Source: Pseudomonadota bacterium (GTDB lineage Bacteria > Pseudomonadota > Alphaproteobacteria > Rhizobiales > Xanthobacteraceae). From it: a DNA stretch of 23,303 bases. The stretch lies in NCBI GenBank assembly GCA_021779635.1, contig JAJYAH010000017.1, positions 1-23,303 on the forward strand, read 5' to 3'. The notes under the pieces are model-generated. The model was given only the letters and a program-made list of their open reading frames with translations, was not told the origin of the DNA and ran no database searches. Positions 15,658 through 23,303 of the stretch are shown piece by piece. The position numbers and the translations under genes were made by a program. Position 1 is the stretch's first letter, and the number at the start of each line of letters is the position of its first letter.

Positions 15658-16182
15658 ATGGCGGAGCACCCGGAACTGAGCGCGCAGGACCGGTCCGGCA
15701 GGGCCTTTCCGGTCTCGTGGGACCAGTTTCACCGGGATTGCCGGGCGCTGACCTGGCGATTGAATGACGTCGGGCCGTTTCATGCCGTGATCGCGATCAC
15801 CCGCGGCGGGCTGGTGCCGGCGGCAATCGTCGCGCGCGAACTCGGCGTTCGCGTCATCGATACCGTGTGCGTTACCAGTTACGATCATACCAGGCAGACC
15901 GACCTGAAAGTCCTGAAAGGCGTTTCGGCCGACACTGCGAGGCTCGGCGGCGGCACCGGCAAGGGATTGCTGATCGTCGATGATCTCGTCGATACCGGCA
16001 AGACCGCGCGCCTGGTGCGCGAGATGCTCCCCGACGCGCATTTCGCAACCGTATACGCCAAGCCGATGGGGCGTCCGCTGGTCGACACCTTCATCACCGA
16101 GGTGTCGCAGGACACCTGGATTTTCTTTCCATGGGATACCGCGCTCTCGTTCCAGCCGCCGATCCGCGACGGCGCGGCGTGA
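15658..16182 (+). CDS. gpt: Xanthine (guanine) phosphoribosyltransferase
   Basis: 174 residues from ATG 15658 ([10 protein letters not shown]), chosen because GGAG (15647-15650) is 7 bp before it; ATG 15652 would be too close. The PRPP-binding motif [14 protein letters not shown] (104-117) is complete. [19 protein letters not shown] (47-65) is the pyrophosphate-side loop, and WIFFPWD (154-160) corresponds to the purine-binding end of E. coli Gpt. The enzyme salvages xanthine and guanine into XMP and GMP using PRPP in the cytoplasm, possibly membrane-associated. The length is slightly above E. coli Gpt because of the N-terminal extension. It lies 46 bp after the molybdopterin-binding gene and 79 bp before the cysteine-rich hypothetical gene. 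Confidence 0.92.
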   Translation: MAEHPELSAQDRSGRAFPVSWDQFHRDCRALTWRLNDVGPFHAVIAITRGGLVPAAIVARELGVRVIDTVCVTSYDHTRQTDLKVLKGVSADTARLGGGTGKGLLIVDDLVDTGKTARLVREMLPDAHFATVYAKPMGRPLVDTFITEVSQDTWIFFPWDTALSFQPPIRDGAA

Positions 16183-16186
16183 GGGC

Positions 16187-16259
16187 GCGAATGGGGGAAT
16201 GGCGCGTAGGGAGCGGTGAACAGCGATATACTACGCGCTATTCGCCACTCGCCATTCGC
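16187..16259. repeat. Inverted repeat between gpt and the cysteine-rich gene
   Basis: GCGAATGG (16187-16194) faces CCATTCGC (16252-16259), and inner CGCGTAG (16203-16209) faces CTACGCG (16231-16237). The element fills the gap exactly between the gpt stop and the next ATG. Its sequence (GAATGG / CGCTATTCGCCACTCGCC) differs from the CGTCAT family, so it is a second repeat type. Confidence 0.6.
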
Positions 16260-16261
16260 AA

Positions 16262-16891
16262 ATGCACCAAATGCCGCTGCAAAACCGGGTCACGCCGCAG
16301 GGCGACATCATCGCAACACCGCATCGCGGCCTGTTCACCGGCAATCGCGGCATCATTCATGATCCCGCAACCAGGACCCTGCTGACGCGGCGCTGGAGCT
16401 GCAATGCCTGGCTCACTTGCGTCTGCGAATTCCGGGGACGGCGGCGCAAGGTGATGGGCGGCCGCAGCTGGACCGAGCTGTTCTTTCTCGACGAGGCGAC
16501 CGCGTTCGCGGCGGGGCATCGTCCGTGCTTCTTCTGCCGCCGTGACGATGCCAACCGGTTTCGCGCCGCGTGGGAGCGGGGCAATGGCGTCAGCGGCGTT
16601 CTCGCGCGCGACATCGACATCGTCCTGCACCGCGAGCGGCTCGAAGGCGGAAGGAAGCGATTACACGCACTGCCGATGCCGCTGCAGCAATTGCCCGACG
16701 GCGCCATGGTTCAGGCCGGAGCGGAGAGTTACCTGATCGCGCAGAGCCGTGCGTTGCTGTGGTCGCCGGGTGGCTATCGCGAAGTCCGCAACGCGCTCAC
16801 CGGCGCCATGCTGCTGACGCCGTCGTCGACATTGCGGGCGTTTGGCGCGGGATACCGGCCGGTGCTGCATGAGAGTGCGGTGGACAAGTAA
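16262..16891 (+). CDS. Uncharacterised cysteine-rich protein with Ada-like metal-site segment
   Basis: 209 residues (start 16262 or 16271; no clear ribosome binding site for either, because the upstream gap is a repeat). Five cysteines cluster in the first half: Cys47, Cys53, Cys55, Cys89 and Cys92. The segment ELFFLDEATAFAAGHRPCFF followed by CRRD (72-95) resembles the end of the Ada zinc-binding methylphosphotriester domain (an 'FxxxxEAxAAGFRPCxRC' pattern), where the cysteines bind zinc and one accepts a methyl group. The usual first Ada cysteine pair (CxxxC after 'TTGIY') is replaced by C-x5-C-x-C. There is no AraC or methyltransferase domain. The C-terminal half is unrecognised (SYLIAQSRALLWSPGGYREV at 156-175). 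A metal-binding or DNA-associated protein is a reasonable guess; function is not assigned. Confidence 0.65.
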   Translation: MHQMPLQNRVTPQGDIIATPHRGLFTGNRGIIHDPATRTLLTRRWSCNAWLTCVCEFRGRRRKVMGGRSWTELFFLDEATAFAAGHRPCFFCRRDDANRFRAAWERGNGVSGVLARDIDIVLHRERLEGGRKRLHALPMPLQQLPDGAMVQAGAESYLIAQSRALLWSPGGYREVRNALTGAMLLTPSSTLRAFGAGYRPVLHESAVDK

Positions 16892-16902
16892 ATTTCAAAA
16901 GC

Positions 16903-17001
16903 CGTCATTCCGGGATGCGCCACTTGGCGCAGGCCCGGAATCCATACTCCCTGCAGGGGTTATGGATTCCGGGCTCGCGCTTCGCACGGCCCGGAATGAC
17001 G
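16903..17001. repeat. Nested REP-like palindrome (CGTCATTCCGGG type)
   Basis: CGTCATTCCGGG (16903-16914) and CCCGGAATGACG (16990-17001) are perfect inverted repeats. Inside are GCCCGGAATCCATA and TATGGATTCCGGGC, forming a second stem. The 99-nt element fills the gap between the convergent cysteine-rich and methionine synthase-like genes and could act as a shared transcription barrier. Confidence 0.8.
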
Positions 17002-17020
17002 ACACGTTTTTGTCTACGAC

Positions 17021-18043
17021 TCACCCCAACCGCTGCCTTGCCAGCCTGGCGCCGGCGCCGAGCGCCATCAGCTTTGCTTCGGCGATATCGCGATACATCG
17101 GCGCCATGCCGCAATTGGTGGTAGCGACGATGTTGCTCTTCGGTACGAACTTCGAGACGGCGTCGATCACCGCTACGACATCCTCGGCGGTCTCAACGGT
17201 ATCGCTGGCAACATCGATGACGCCGGCCTGGACTACCTTGCCGGTCAGCAGGCCGAGCAGTTCCAGCGGAACCCGCGAGTTGCGGCATTCGATCGCGACC
17301 TGCTGGATCGGGCTCTTGGCGATCGCCGGAAAGATATCCTCATACTGCCGCCACTCGCTGCCAAGCGTCTGCTTCCAGTCGGTATTGGCCTTGATGCCGT
17401 AGCCGTAACAGATATGGACCGCGGTGGCGCAGGTCAGGCCTTCGGCGGCGCGTTCGAGCGCCTTGATGCCCCAGTCGGAGACCTCGTCCATGTAGACGTT
17501 GAACGCGGGCTCGTCGAACTGGATGACGTCGACGCCGTCAGCCTGCAAGGCCCTGGCTTCCTCGTTAAGCAGTTCGGCAAAGGCGAACGCCATCTTGACG
17601 CGGTCGCCGTAATACTTGTCGGCGATGGTGTCGATGATGGTCATCGGGCCGGGCAGGGTGAATTTCAGCTGGCGCGTGGTATGGGTGCGGGCGACGCGCG
17701 CCTCGTCGGCATGGACGCGGCCCTTCAGCCGCAACGGCGCCACCACCTGCGGCACCATCGCCTTGTAGCGATCCTTGCGGATTCCCATCTCGACCTTGTG
17801 GGCGAAGTCGATGCCCTCGATTTTCTCCAGGAAGCCGTGAACGAAATGCTGGCGGGCCTGCTCGCCCTCGGTGACGATGTCGACGCCGGCATCCTCCTGC
17901 AGCTTCACCGCGAGCAGGGTGGCGTCGCGCTTGGCGCGGGCCAACTCATCGCCCTTGGATTTCCAGGGCGCCCACAGCGTATTGGGTTCGGCCAGCCATT
18001 CCGGTTTCGGCAGCGAGCCGGCGATCGTGGTAGGAAACAGCAT
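17021..18043 (-). CDS. Short MetE-like methionine synthase (C-terminal catalytic domain only)
   Basis: 340 residues from ATG 18043 (MLFPTTIAGSLPKPEWL); more upstream in-frame codons exist, but this start matches the family opening and follows GGGGAT. The zinc ligands of cobalamin-independent methionine synthase are all present: His210 and Cys212 (HICYGYG), Glu252 (AIECRN) and Cys311 (TTNCGMAP). The catalytic core QFDEPA spans 175-180. The N-terminal half of classical MetE (about 750 residues), which helps bind polyglutamyl folate, is absent. Stand-alone cores of this kind include folate-independent methionine synthases using other methyl donors, so the donor should not be assumed to be methyl-folate. 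It is divergent from the glutathione S-transferase gene across 151 bp with no recognised riboswitch. Confidence 0.85.
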   Translation of the reverse strand: MLFPTTIAGSLPKPEWLAEPNTLWAPWKSKGDELARAKRDATLLAVKLQEDAGVDIVTEGEQARQHFVHGFLEKIEGIDFAHKVEMGIRKDRYKAMVPQVVAPLRLKGRVHADEARVARTHTTRQLKFTLPGPMTIIDTIADKYYGDRVKMAFAFAELLNEEARALQADGVDVIQFDEPAFNVYMDEVSDWGIKALERAAEGLTCATAVHICYGYGIKANTDWKQTLGSEWRQYEDIFPAIAKSPIQQVAIECRNSRVPLELLGLLTGKVVQAGVIDVASDTVETAEDVVAVIDAVSKFVPKSNIVATTNCGMAPMYRDIAEAKLMALGAGARLARQRLG

Positions 18044-18194
18044 GTCGGCGTATCCCCGTGATTTCTTGATTGGACGGTCTATCTGCCGGGTCCTATCTGC
18101 CATGTCCTGAGCATGGCGTACATGGCGTTCGAGCGGGGTGGAATGCGCCGAAAGCAGGGGGTAGGATTGTCCGAGCATCCCTCAGGATCATCCC

Positions 18195-18896
18195 ATGATC
18201 GACCTTCACTACGCGCCGACGCCAAATGGCTGGAAAATCTCGATCATGCTCGAGGAACTCGGCCTTCCCTACACGGTGTTTCCTGTCGACATCCGGGCCG
18301 GCGATCAGTTCAAGCCGGATTTTCTCGCGATCAGCCCGAACAATCGTATCCCGGCCATTGTGGATCATGCGCCCCCCGACGGCGGCGGGCCGTTTTCGGT
18401 GTTCGAGACTGGCGCGATCCTGATCTATCTCGCCGACAAGGCCGGCCGCTTTCTGCCCAAGGATATGCGCGGCCGGTCCAACGTCACGCAATGGCTGATG
18501 TGGCAGATGAGCGGGCTTGGTCCGATGCTCGGCCAGCACGGCCATTTCGCGCTCTATGCGCAGGAGAAGATCCCCTACGCCATCGAGCGCTATCGCGACG
18601 AGGCGGCGCGGCTTTACCGCGTGCTCGATACGCAATTGGGCAAGACCGGCGCTTACGTGGCCGGCGACTATTCGATCGCCGACATCGCCTGTTTTCCCTG
18701 GACCATGACGCACAAGGCGCAGGGGTTTACGCTGGACGATTATCCGAACGTCAAGCGCTGGTATGCCGAAATCCGCGCGCGGCCGAAGGTGCAGGCGGGG
18801 CTTGCGATCGGCAAATTCGAGAAAAAACCGTTCGACGACGAGGCGCGAAAGAACATGTTCGGGCAAGCCGCAAAGGAGCTGGCGGGGAGGAAGTAA
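18195..18896 (+). CDS. Glutathione S-transferase, nu-class (YfcG/YghU-like)
   Basis: 233 residues from ATG 18195 with CAGGA about 8 bp upstream. The thioredoxin-like N-domain opens IDLHYAPTPNGWKISIMLEE (2-21), a Thr/Asn-Gly pattern typical of YfcG-type enzymes with no catalytic Tyr, Ser or Cys. NNRIPAI (about 49-55) is the cis-proline glutathione loop, and VFETGAILIYLADK is the gamma-glutamyl-binding segment. The helical C-domain includes WLMWQMSGLGPMLGQHGHF and ends GDYSIADIACFPW (N-capping box). Family members often bind two GSH or GSSG and show disulfide-bond reductase activity rather than classical conjugation. It lies upstream of another glutathione-dependent protein (the isomerase at 19050) with a repeat between them. 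Confidence 0.9.
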   Translation: MIDLHYAPTPNGWKISIMLEELGLPYTVFPVDIRAGDQFKPDFLAISPNNRIPAIVDHAPPDGGGPFSVFETGAILIYLADKAGRFLPKDMRGRSNVTQWLMWQMSGLGPMLGQHGHFALYAQEKIPYAIERYRDEAARLYRVLDTQLGKTGAYVAGDYSIADIACFPWTMTHKAQGFTLDDYPNVKRWYAEIRARPKVQAGLAIGKFEKKPFDDEARKNMFGQAAKELAGRK

Positions 18897-18903
18897 AACG
18901 AAG

Positions 18904-19005
18904 CCCTCATGGTGAGGAGGCGCTCTTGCGCCATCTCGAACCATGAAGCCACAAGCGCTGCTCATCCTTCGAGACGCGCGCGAAGAGCGCGCTCCTCAGG
19001 ATGAG
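18904..19005. repeat. Two adjacent REP-like hairpins between the GST and isomerase genes
   Basis: CTCATGGT (18906-18913) faces ACCATGA (18940-18946), with GGCGC and GCGCC inside. CTCATCCT (18961-18968) faces AGGATGAG (18998-19005), with GCGCGC arms inside. Together they form a two-hairpin (BIME-like) unit. The sequence is the 'CTCATGGTGAGGAG' type rather than the CGTCAT type. It may separate transcription or stabilise the GST message. Confidence 0.7.
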
Positions 19006-19049
19006 GACTGCAAGTCAAAACCAGGAATCAAACCAAAGGAAACGCCGCC

Positions 19050-19670
19050 ATGATCGAATTCTTCTTTGACTGTTCCAGTCCCTGGACCTATCTCGCCTTC
19101 CACAACATCCAGCCGCTGGCTAAGGAATTCGGCGTCGAGATTTCATGGCGGCCGATCCTGGTCGGCGGCATCTTCAACACGGTCAATCCCAGCGTCTATG
19201 CTTCCCGCGAGACGCCGGTGCCGCTGAAGGCGCGCTACATGAAGAAAGACCTTGCGGACTGGGCGCGTTCGGCGGGGCTTGCGATCAAGATGCCGCCGAC
19301 GGTATTTCCGGTGAACAGCGTCAAGGCGATGCGCGGCTGCATCTGGCTGGATAAGGAAATGGTGCCGTTCGCGCGCGCGGTGTTCGAGGCCTATTGGGGC
19401 GGCGACAAGGACATCTCGCAGGATGCGGTACTGACCGAAATCTGCAAGAGCGTCGGCGTCGATCCCACGAAATTCTTCGCAGGCATTAGCGAACAGGCGA
19501 TCAAGGATCAGCTCAAGGCCAATACCGACGAGGTGATGGCGCGCGGCGGCTTTGGCTCGCCGACCATCTTCGTCGACAAGACCGATATGTATTTCGGCAA
19601 CGACCGGATGTTGCTGATCCGCGAGGCGCTGCAGCGCCGCAAGACCAGTGCTGCGTCGAGCGCGGCCTGA
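19050..19670 (+). CDS. 2-hydroxychromene-2-carboxylate isomerase-like (DsbA-fold) protein
   Basis: 206 residues from ATG 19050 with AAAGGAAA upstream. The DsbA-like fold opens MIEFFFDCSSPWTYLAFHNI; Ser10, before Pro11, sits where kappa-class GST and HCCA isomerases keep the serine that activates glutathione. GSPTIFVD (169-176) is the cis-proline loop. MPPTVFPVNSVKAMRG (81-96) is the usual substrate-side segment. In naphthalene degradation HCCA isomerase uses glutathione to isomerise a chromene carboxylate; many genomic homologues act on other substrates, so naphthalene catabolism is not implied. The stop codon overlaps the next gene's ATG by one base (TGATG at 19668-19672), which couples their translation. 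Confidence 0.88.
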   Translation: MIEFFFDCSSPWTYLAFHNIQPLAKEFGVEISWRPILVGGIFNTVNPSVYASRETPVPLKARYMKKDLADWARSAGLAIKMPPTVFPVNSVKAMRGCIWLDKEMVPFARAVFEAYWGGDKDISQDAVLTEICKSVGVDPTKFFAGISEQAIKDQLKANTDEVMARGGFGSPTIFVDKTDMYFGNDRMLLIREALQRRKTSAASSAA

Positions 19671-20647
19671 TGCCGAAGGCCATCGTCTGCCGCGAACTCG
19701 GCCCGCCCGAGAGTTTGCGCATCGAAACCGTTGAAGCCACGCCGCTGGCGCAAGGCCAGGTGCGCGTCGCCATTCATGCCGCCGGGATCAATTTTCCCGA
19801 CATCTTGATGGCGGCGGGCCAGTACCAGCTCAAGCCGCCATTGCCATTCACGCCGGGGATGGAAGCCGCAGGCGACGTGATCGAGGTCGACGGCGCGGCG
19901 GGGGGCTTTGCTGTCGGCGACAAGGTCATCCTCAAGTTGAGGCACGGCGCTTATGCCGACGAGGCCGTGGTTGCGCCGTCGCAACTGATGCCCCTGCCAT
20001 CGAGCTTCGACTATGCCGAGGGCGCGACATTTCTCGCTGCCCACGGTACGGCCTATTACGCGCTGATCGATCGCGGCCGGCTTCAATCCGGCGAGGTGCT
20101 GCTGGTGCATGGCTCAGGCGGCGGCGTTGGCCTTGCCGCGGTGGAGATGGGCAAGATGCTCGGGGCGACCGTGATTGCGGCGGCCTCGTCGGAGGAAAAG
20201 CTTGCGGTCGCGCAGGCGCGGGGCGCCGATCATCTGGTGCTCTACAAGCGCGAGCCGTTTCGCGATGCCGTCAAGCGCATCACCGACGGGCGTGGCGCCG
20301 ATGTGGTGTTCGACCCGGTCGGCGGCGAAATCTTCGAGGATAGCGTGCGCTGCATCGCCTGGGGTGCGCGCATCCTCGTGGTCGGGTTCACCGGCGGCAT
20401 CGGGCTCGCCCGCACCAATCTCCTGCTGATCAAGGGCGCGAGCGTGCTCGGCGTTCGCGCCGGCGAGGCGGTGCGGAGAAACCCGCTGCTCGGCCAGGTG
20501 CGCCTGAAGGCACTCAGCGAATGGGCGGAGGCCGGGCGGATCAGGCCGAACGTCTCGCACCGGCTGCCGCTCGAGAATTGCGCGCAGGCGATGCGGCTCT
20601 TGATCGACCGCAAGGCGATCGGCCGGGTTGCGCTGATAACGCGGTGA
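19670..20647 (+). CDS. NADPH:quinone oxidoreductase-like MDR enzyme (zinc-free)
   Basis: 325 residues; ATG 19670 overlaps the upstream stop by one base. The GroES-like N-domain includes AAGINFPDILMAAGQYQ (37-53) and PFTPGMEAAGDV (59-70). The Rossmann motif HGSGGGVGLAAVEMGK (147-162) binds NADPH, and DVVFDPVGG (211-219) is typical. The zinc-ligand cysteines of alcohol dehydrogenases are absent, placing it with quinone oxidoreductases and enoyl reductases. It probably reduces quinones or alpha,beta-unsaturated carbonyls in the cytoplasm. Coupling to a glutathione-dependent isomerase suggests shared handling of reactive electrophiles or an aromatic degradation intermediate. A perfect hairpin 23 bp after the stop probably ends the transcript. 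Confidence 0.9.
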   Translation: MPKAIVCRELGPPESLRIETVEATPLAQGQVRVAIHAAGINFPDILMAAGQYQLKPPLPFTPGMEAAGDVIEVDGAAGGFAVGDKVILKLRHGAYADEAVVAPSQLMPLPSSFDYAEGATFLAAHGTAYYALIDRGRLQSGEVLLVHGSGGGVGLAAVEMGKMLGATVIAAASSEEKLAVAQARGADHLVLYKREPFRDAVKRITDGRGADVVFDPVGGEIFEDSVRCIAWGARILVVGFTGGIGLARTNLLLIKGASVLGVRAGEAVRRNPLLGQVRLKALSEWAEAGRIRPNVSHRLPLENCAQAMRLLIDRKAIGRVALITR

Positions 20648-20670
20648 GTTATTGGCTGTCTTACCAACAT

Positions 20671-20701
20671 CGTCATGCCCGGCACAAGGCCGGGCATGAC
20701 G
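20671..20701. terminator. Perfect 13-bp hairpin, REP-like, between convergent genes
   Basis: CGTCATGCCCGGC (20671-20683) and GCCGGGCATGACG (20689-20701) pair perfectly around ACAAG. It lies between the convergent quinone oxidoreductase and crotonase genes. There is no T-run, but stability and position suit a bidirectional terminator or mRNA end-protection. It is also a member of the dispersed CGTCAT repeat family. Confidence 0.65.
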
Positions 20702-20728
20702 ACCTTGAACGGCGAGTTCTCGAATTGG

Positions 20729-21619
<891 letters not shown>

Positions 21620-21682
21620 CTGGGGGGTTCCTCTGTGATGTTGTTTGTACCGTTCGACTTCCATCGCCGAATTTGAAAACGT

Positions 21683-21799
21683 CGTCATGCCCGTTCAAAA
21701 GCACGAAGCGCGTCTTCGCGCAGACGTCACGGGCATCCACGTCTTTTCTTTCTGCGCGAAATGAAGACGTGGATGGCCGGGACAAGCCCGGCCATGACG
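21683..21799. repeat. Compound REP-like palindrome (CGTCATGCCCG type)
   Basis: The outer ends are CGTCATG (21683-21689) and CATGACG (21793-21799). Inside, CATCCACGTCTT (21734-21745) pairs with AAGACGTGGATG (21764-21775), and ATGGCCGGG (21773-21781) pairs with CCCGGCCAT (21787-21795) around ACAAG, the same loop as at 20684. The 117-nt element fills most of the gap between the amidase and crotonase genes. Confidence 0.75.
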
Positions 21800-21817
21800 G
21801 TTTTATCTATGATGTTC

Positions 21818-23251
21818 TCACTTCGGTGGCTTCGGCCAGGGTTTTTGCGGGCCGCGCATCGCTTCGAACGCCTTGGCCATGCCGAGCACCCCGAGATCGT
21901 CGAAGCGGCGGCCGATAATCTGCACGCCGATCGGAAATCCGCTTGCATCATAACCACCGTTGATCGAAATCGCTGGATTCTCCGACATGTTCCAGGGCAC
22001 GGTGTAGCAGATGTGCTCGAACGGCCGGTCGGGATCGTTGATCGGGGCGGCGAACTCGGCGGCGAAATTCACCACCGGCGACACCGGCGAAATCACATAA
22101 TCGATATCGGCAAACAGTTTGGCCGCCGCGGCGCGGATCGCCATGGTGGCGTTGAAGCCCCGGATCACGTCGACGCCCGACAGCCTGGCGCCGGCTTCCG
22201 CCCATTTGACGATATAGGGCAGCGCCTTGGCGCGCTCGTTCGCGGTGAGTTTGGAAAGATCGTCCCACATCCGCGCGCGCCAGAAATTGTCGAGGCCGTC
22301 GAGCATTTCCCGGGTCAGGACGCCGGCCACGTCGGTGACGACGGCGCCGGCCGCCTCGAACGCGCGTGCGGCTCTTACCGCGACGTCGCGCACCGGCTGC
22401 TCCAGCGCCTGGCCAACGCCCAGGTCGAGCATCAGGCCGATGCGCAGCTTGCGCAAGGGCTTGTCGTGGGTCTTCCAGTGGATGTCGTTGGAGGGCAGGC
22501 TCATGCCGTCGCGGCGGTCGGGCTTTGACAGCACGCTCATCATCAAGGCGGCGTCATCGACCGTGCGGGTCATCGGACCGGCGACACGGCCAACATAAGG
22601 CGGATCGATCGGAATGCGTCCAAGGCTCGGCTTTAACCCGACCAGGCCGCACCAGCACGCCGGCAGTCGCACGGAGCCGCCGATGTCGGTGCCGAGATGC
22701 AGCGGGCCATAGCCGGCGGCACCTGCCGCGCCCGCGCCCGTACTGGAGCCGCCGGGATTTTTGGAAAGATCCCAGGGATTGCGGGTGAGGGGATGAAAGC
22801 TCGATAGACCCGACGACAGCATGCCGTAGTCCGGCATCGTGGTCTTGGAGAAAATCACCGCACCTGCCTCGCGCAACCGTGCGGCCGGCGGTGCATCCGC
22901 CGCAGCCGGCACCAGCGGAACGCTGGCGGCCCCGAGCGGCACCGGCACGCCCTTGGTGGCGATGTTTTCCTTGATCGTCACGGGCACGCCGTCGAGCAGG
23001 CCCATGCACCGGCCTTGCTGCCAGCGTTCGGTCGATGCCTTGGCGGTCAGGCGCGCGCCTTCCGGGTCGAATGCGTACAACGCCTTGATATGGGGTTCCC
23101 ACACCGCGATATGCGCCAGCACGTCCTCCAGCACCTCCGACGGCGAGAACTGCTTGGCCCGAAAGCCCGCGATCAGATCGACGGCGCTGAGATCGTGCAG
23201 CGAGGTGACAGTTTCGTTCGATGCCGTTTCTTTCGATGTCGATTTATGCAT
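21818..23251 (-). CDS. Amidase-signature family hydrolase
   Basis: 477 residues from ATG 23251. The Ser-cisSer-Lys triad is visible: Lys94 (VTIKENIATKG), cis-Ser169 (NPGGSSTGAGAAGAAG) and nucleophile Ser193 (GTDIGGSVRLPA). The glycine after the first serines is Thr171 (GGSSTG rather than the usual GGSSGG). The C-terminal part has PAISINGGYDASGFPIGVQI, typical of the family, and a proline-rich end. The enzyme hydrolyses a carboxamide or related bond in the cytoplasm; the GatA role is unlikely because GatB and GatC are not adjacent. The start overlaps the end of an upstream frame (ATGCATAA), suggesting translational coupling in a minus-strand operon. There is no independent ribosome binding site. 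Confidence 0.9.
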   Translation of the reverse strand: MHKSTSKETASNETVTSLHDLSAVDLIAGFRAKQFSPSEVLEDVLAHIAVWEPHIKALYAFDPEGARLTAKASTERWQQGRCMGLLDGVPVTIKENIATKGVPVPLGAASVPLVPAAADAPPAARLREAGAVIFSKTTMPDYGMLSSGLSSFHPLTRNPWDLSKNPGGSSTGAGAAGAAGYGPLHLGTDIGGSVRLPACWCGLVGLKPSLGRIPIDPPYVGRVAGPMTRTVDDAALMMSVLSKPDRRDGMSLPSNDIHWKTHDKPLRKLRIGLMLDLGVGQALEQPVRDVAVRAARAFEAAGAVVTDVAGVLTREMLDGLDNFWRARMWDDLSKLTANERAKALPYIVKWAEAGARLSGVDVIRGFNATMAIRAAAAKLFADIDYVISPVSPVVNFAAEFAAPINDPDRPFEHICYTVPWNMSENPAISINGGYDASGFPIGVQIIGRRFDDLGVLGMAKAFEAMRGPQKPWPKPPK

Positions 23252-23303
23252 GGGCGGCCACCGGCAGACGGGTTTCGATGATACGCGCGAACATGCTGGC
23301 GCC
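23244..23303 (-). CDS. C-terminal tail of an upstream gene (partial)
   Basis: The last 19 codons read GASMFARIIETRLPVAAHA and then TAA (23244-23246), overlapping the amidase start by 8 bases (ATGCATAA). Frame, composition and overlap suggest a real operon partner, but too little is present to name a family. The frame is open to the window edge. Confidence 0.5.
   Translation of the reverse strand, partial: GASMFARIIETRLPVAAHA

Noticed and set aside
16903..17001. Insertion sequence ends suggested by long inverted repeats
   Set aside because: The interior is under 80 bp with no transposase frame, which fits a non-autonomous palindromic repeat rather than an IS.

Overview
The window looks like a chromosomal segment from a high-GC alphaproteobacterium, most likely Bradyrhizobium or a close Nitrobacteraceae/Xanthobacteraceae relative. 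This rests on protein style, GC-rich codon use and abundant palindromic intergenic repeats in the right half. It is a judgement by eye; no database search was run. No tRNA, rRNA, CRISPR array, integrase or insertion sequence was seen. All gaps between genes are under 300 bp.

Left region (1-6545) is an accessory-looking oxidative or xenobiotic metabolism cluster. A large regulator (winged-helix DNA-binding domain, STAND/NB-ARC-type ATPase, TPR-like C-terminus) is split by a single missing base. It is flanked by a secreted cupin gene on one side and a divergent epoxide hydrolase on the other. Both flanking intergenic regions carry three TAAC repeats in the same orientation relative to the effector gene, a candidate operator for this regulator. 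Next come an Ohr-family protein that has lost its peroxidatic cysteine and a convergent TetX-like FAD monooxygenase. Three parts of the cluster carry lesions (regulator frameshift, Ohr Cys to Ser, epoxide hydrolase without a twin-arginine motif), so the cluster may be decaying or repurposed. This regulator/operator/exported-effector set is my best candidate for an undescribed system.

Middle region (6546-11075) holds a small AT-richer hypothetical gene, a GT39/ArnT-like polytopic glycosyltransferase, and a CLC anion transporter with C-terminal CBS domains.

Region 11167-14615 (minus strand) holds the circularly permuted ATP-grasp, alpha-E and transglutaminase-like triad, a conserved set predicted to make or process a peptide-like product of unknown chemistry. 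Divergent from it run a MoaB/CinA-type molybdopterin-binding protein, a xanthine phosphoribosyltransferase, and an uncharacterised cysteine-rich protein with an Ada-like 'HRPCxxC' segment.

Right region (17021-23303) is catabolic and conjugation metabolism: a short MetE-like methionine synthase, a nu-type glutathione S-transferase, a 2-hydroxychromene-2-carboxylate isomerase-like protein translationally coupled to a zinc-free quinone oxidoreductase, a crotonase-family protein lacking the usual hydratase glutamates, and an amidase-signature enzyme overlapping the tail of an upstream gene. From about 11.1 kb rightward most gaps hold palindromic elements, several bounded by CGTCAT/ATGACG. I saw none in the first 11 kb.
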